NCBI GenBank assembly: GCA_002840905.1
Contig: PHDD01000002.1
Location: forward strand, 124,001-188,000
Reading direction: 5' to 3'
Length of the DNA stretch: 64,000 nt
Source of the DNA: Bacteroidetes bacterium HGW-Bacteroidetes-4
GTDB taxonomy: Bacteria > Bacteroidota > Bacteroidia > Bacteroidales > SZUA-534
Numbering within the stretch: the stretch's first letter is position 1; every line of letters begins with the position of its first letter. Under the pieces are notes generated by a model. That model worked only from the letters and a program-made list of their open reading frames with translations. It was not told where the DNA came from and did not search any database. Below, piece after piece: positions 62,792-64,000 of this stretch. The translations under genes were made by a program, and so were the position numbers.

Positions 62792-63913
62792 ATGCAAACT
62801 GCAAAAGTTTATTTTACCAGCTTACGGGCCAAGCCCAATCAGAACCTGTTGCAAAAACTCAGCAAACTTATGGATAAGGCAGGATTTAACACCCTACCCG
62901 TTCAAGATAAGTTTACTGCCCTTAAAATCCATTTTGGCGAACCGGGTAACCTGGCTTTTATCCGCCCCAATTTTGCAGCCGAGGTGGTTAAAAAGGTAAA
63001 ATCAGCCGGTGGTAAACCATTTTTAACCGATGCCAATACCCTGTATTCCGGACAACGCTCAAACGCAGTTGACCATTTATTAAGCGCTACCCAAAACGGT
63101 TTTACTGAAGCCGTGGTTGGCTGCCCCGTTATTATTGCCGACGGATTAAAAGGCACCGACCAAAAAGAGATAGCCATAAACATGACCCATACTGAAAAGG
63201 CGAGGATAAGTGCCGCAGTTGCCGATGCCGACATTATTATATCGATGACGCATTTTAAGGGACACGAGATGGCCGGTTTTGGGGGCACGCTTAAAAACCT
63301 GGGCATGGGAGCCGCTTCAGTAGCCGGAAAATTATTTTTGCATTCCACTTCGAAACCCAAAATTGAAGTTGAAAACTGCACCGGATGCAATGCCTGTGTT
63401 AAAAACTGTGCCCACGATGCCATCCATTTAAATGCCGATAAAAAAGCTTTTATCAATTACGAAACCTGTGTAGGTTGCGGACAATGCGTTGCCGTTTGTC
63501 AGTTCGATGCGGCTCAGGTGGTTTGGGAAAATGCATCGGCCTTAATGAACGAAAAAGTAGCTGAATACACGGCCGCTATTTTAAAAAACAAACCCGCACT
63601 TCATATCAGTTTTATAATGGATGTTTCGCCCGATTGCGATTGCTGGGGCTATAACGATTATCCCATGGTACCAAATATTGGCATTGCCGCATCAACCGAT
63701 CCGGTAGCACTTGATAAAGCCTGCGCCGATTTGGTAAGCGCAGCTCCATTACTAAGTCAGAGTGCCATTGCCTGCAAAACCCCGGAAAATGAACCAAATA
63801 AAAATCAGGATAAGTTTAAAATGGCGCATCCCAATACCAATTGGATGGCCGGTTTATTGCATGCCGAAAAAATTGGTCTGGGAACCCTGAATTACGAATT
63901 AATTCCCGTGTAG
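62792..63913 (+). CDS. DUF362 protein with two 4Fe-4S clusters
   Basis: 373 residues. The DUF362 domain (about 1-190 and 270-345) includes ALKIHFGEPGNLAFIRPNFA, FLTDANTLYSGQRSNAVDHLL and ISMTHFKGHEMAGFGGTLKNLGMG. A ferredoxin-like insert (about 190-240) carries two CxxCxxCxxxC motifs, CTGCNACVKNCA and CVGCGQCVAVCQ. Proteins of this type are annotated as 4Fe-4S ferredoxins or iron-sulfur reductases of unknown substrate and are common in anaerobes and facultative anaerobes. Cytoplasmic. The presence hints that the organism lives at least partly without oxygen. Confidence 0.92.
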   Translation: MQTAKVYFTSLRAKPNQNLLQKLSKLMDKAGFNTLPVQDKFTALKIHFGEPGNLAFIRPNFAAEVVKKVKSAGGKPFLTDANTLYSGQRSNAVDHLLSATQNGFTEAVVGCPVIIADGLKGTDQKEIAINMTHTEKARISAAVADADIIISMTHFKGHEMAGFGGTLKNLGMGAASVAGKLFLHSTSKPKIEVENCTGCNACVKNCAHDAIHLNADKKAFINYETCVGCGQCVAVCQFDAAQVVWENASALMNEKVAEYTAAILKNKPALHISFIMDVSPDCDCWGYNDYPMVPNIGIAASTDPVALDKACADLVSAAPLLSQSAIACKTPENEPNKNQDKFKMAHPNTNWMAGLLHAEKIGLGTLNYELIPV

Positions 63914-63938
63914 TTACTCTTTTTACCAATGAACGGCG

Positions 63939-63946
63939 TATATTTG
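63939..63946 (+). promoter_or_regulatory. Candidate -7 element for the gene at the right edge
   Basis: TATATTTG, a full TAnnTTTG match, 28 bp before an ATG at 63975. Confidence 0.4.
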
Positions 63947-63974
63947 TAGCCTATTTAAGAATCAAGGCATAAAA

Positions 63975-64000
63975 ATGGAAAAGCAGCGCGGGAGAAAACC
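63975..64000 (+). CDS. Start of a gene cut by the right edge
   Basis: An ATG at 63975 opens a frame reading MEKQRGRKP to the window end. It has an A-rich leader and a -7-like element 28 bp upstream, so it is probably the start of a real gene. Eight and a half codons are too few to identify a product. Confidence 0.4.

Overview
The window is a 64 kb piece of chromosome from a Bacteroidota bacterium, most likely of the order Marinilabiliales/Bacteroidales (Prolixibacteraceae-like). This rests on protein families rather than a database match: gliding/T9SS-associated GldB, GldF and GldG, a GWxTD protein, DUF4783 beside nadC, BACON domains, PorT-like barrels and PD40/TPR proteins. Intergenic regions repeatedly carry the Bacteroidota -7 promoter element TAnnTTTG, and ribosome-binding sites are A-rich rather than Shine-Dalgarno-like. 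Coding density is high. I see no tRNA, rRNA, CRISPR array, intact insertion sequence or prophage.

Layout. 1-7.1 kb (minus): two tandem TPR/PD40 envelope proteins (the first cut by the window edge), dnaN, then gldF-gldG-DUF4340. 7.2-15.2 kb: a TPR-SpoIIE phosphatase, the RNA-binding protein Tex, a small PspC protein (+) and glycine decarboxylase gcvP. 15.4-20.0 kb: a translationally coupled pair (membrane protein plus single-HKD phospholipase D), facing the operon DUF4783-nadC-yihY-rlpA. 20.1-24.3 kb (+): rlmH overlapping a 1230-residue NtrY-like histidine kinase. 24.3-29.2 kb: mutS2, an unknown secreted protein, an MBL hydrolase and mscL. 29.6-33.6 kb: a lipoprotein with three BACON domains and a CE15 glucuronoyl esterase domain, and a chemoreceptor. 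34-38 kb: a four-gene SRPBCC/VOC/DUF1697/VOC operon divergent from a GlxA-type AraC regulator. 38-43.4 kb: a PKD lipoprotein, 5-formyl-THF cyclo-ligase, gldB, a PorT-like barrel and nadE. 43.4-50.9 kb (minus): M20 amidohydrolase, a very large peptidase-like/PD40/barrel protein, rlmB, a GWxTD lipoprotein and a carboxypeptidase-regulatory-like protein. 51-52.9 kb (+): a YjjG-like nucleotidase and a TerC/Alx protein. 52.9-53.9 kb: a repeat-filled intergenic region. 53.9-62.1 kb (minus): trkH-trkA, then glmM-ruvX-def-TPR lipoprotein-comEC. 62.3-64 kb (+): a small lipoprotein, a DUF362 ferredoxin-like protein and the first codons of another gene.

Most genes are housekeeping or envelope genes. The least ordinary region is the roughly 1 kb between the convergent terC-like and trkH genes. 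It is built almost wholly of repeats whose periods are 7 or 21 bp: 14 degenerate GAATAGT-type heptamers running through the terC stop codon, a hairpin of interspersed-repeat type, 16 units of a 21-bp minisatellite that reads as heptapeptides, ten perfect AATAGTG copies, and a phased GTCTnnn array ending three bases before the trkH stop codon. No defence system or other complete novel multi-gene system is evident.
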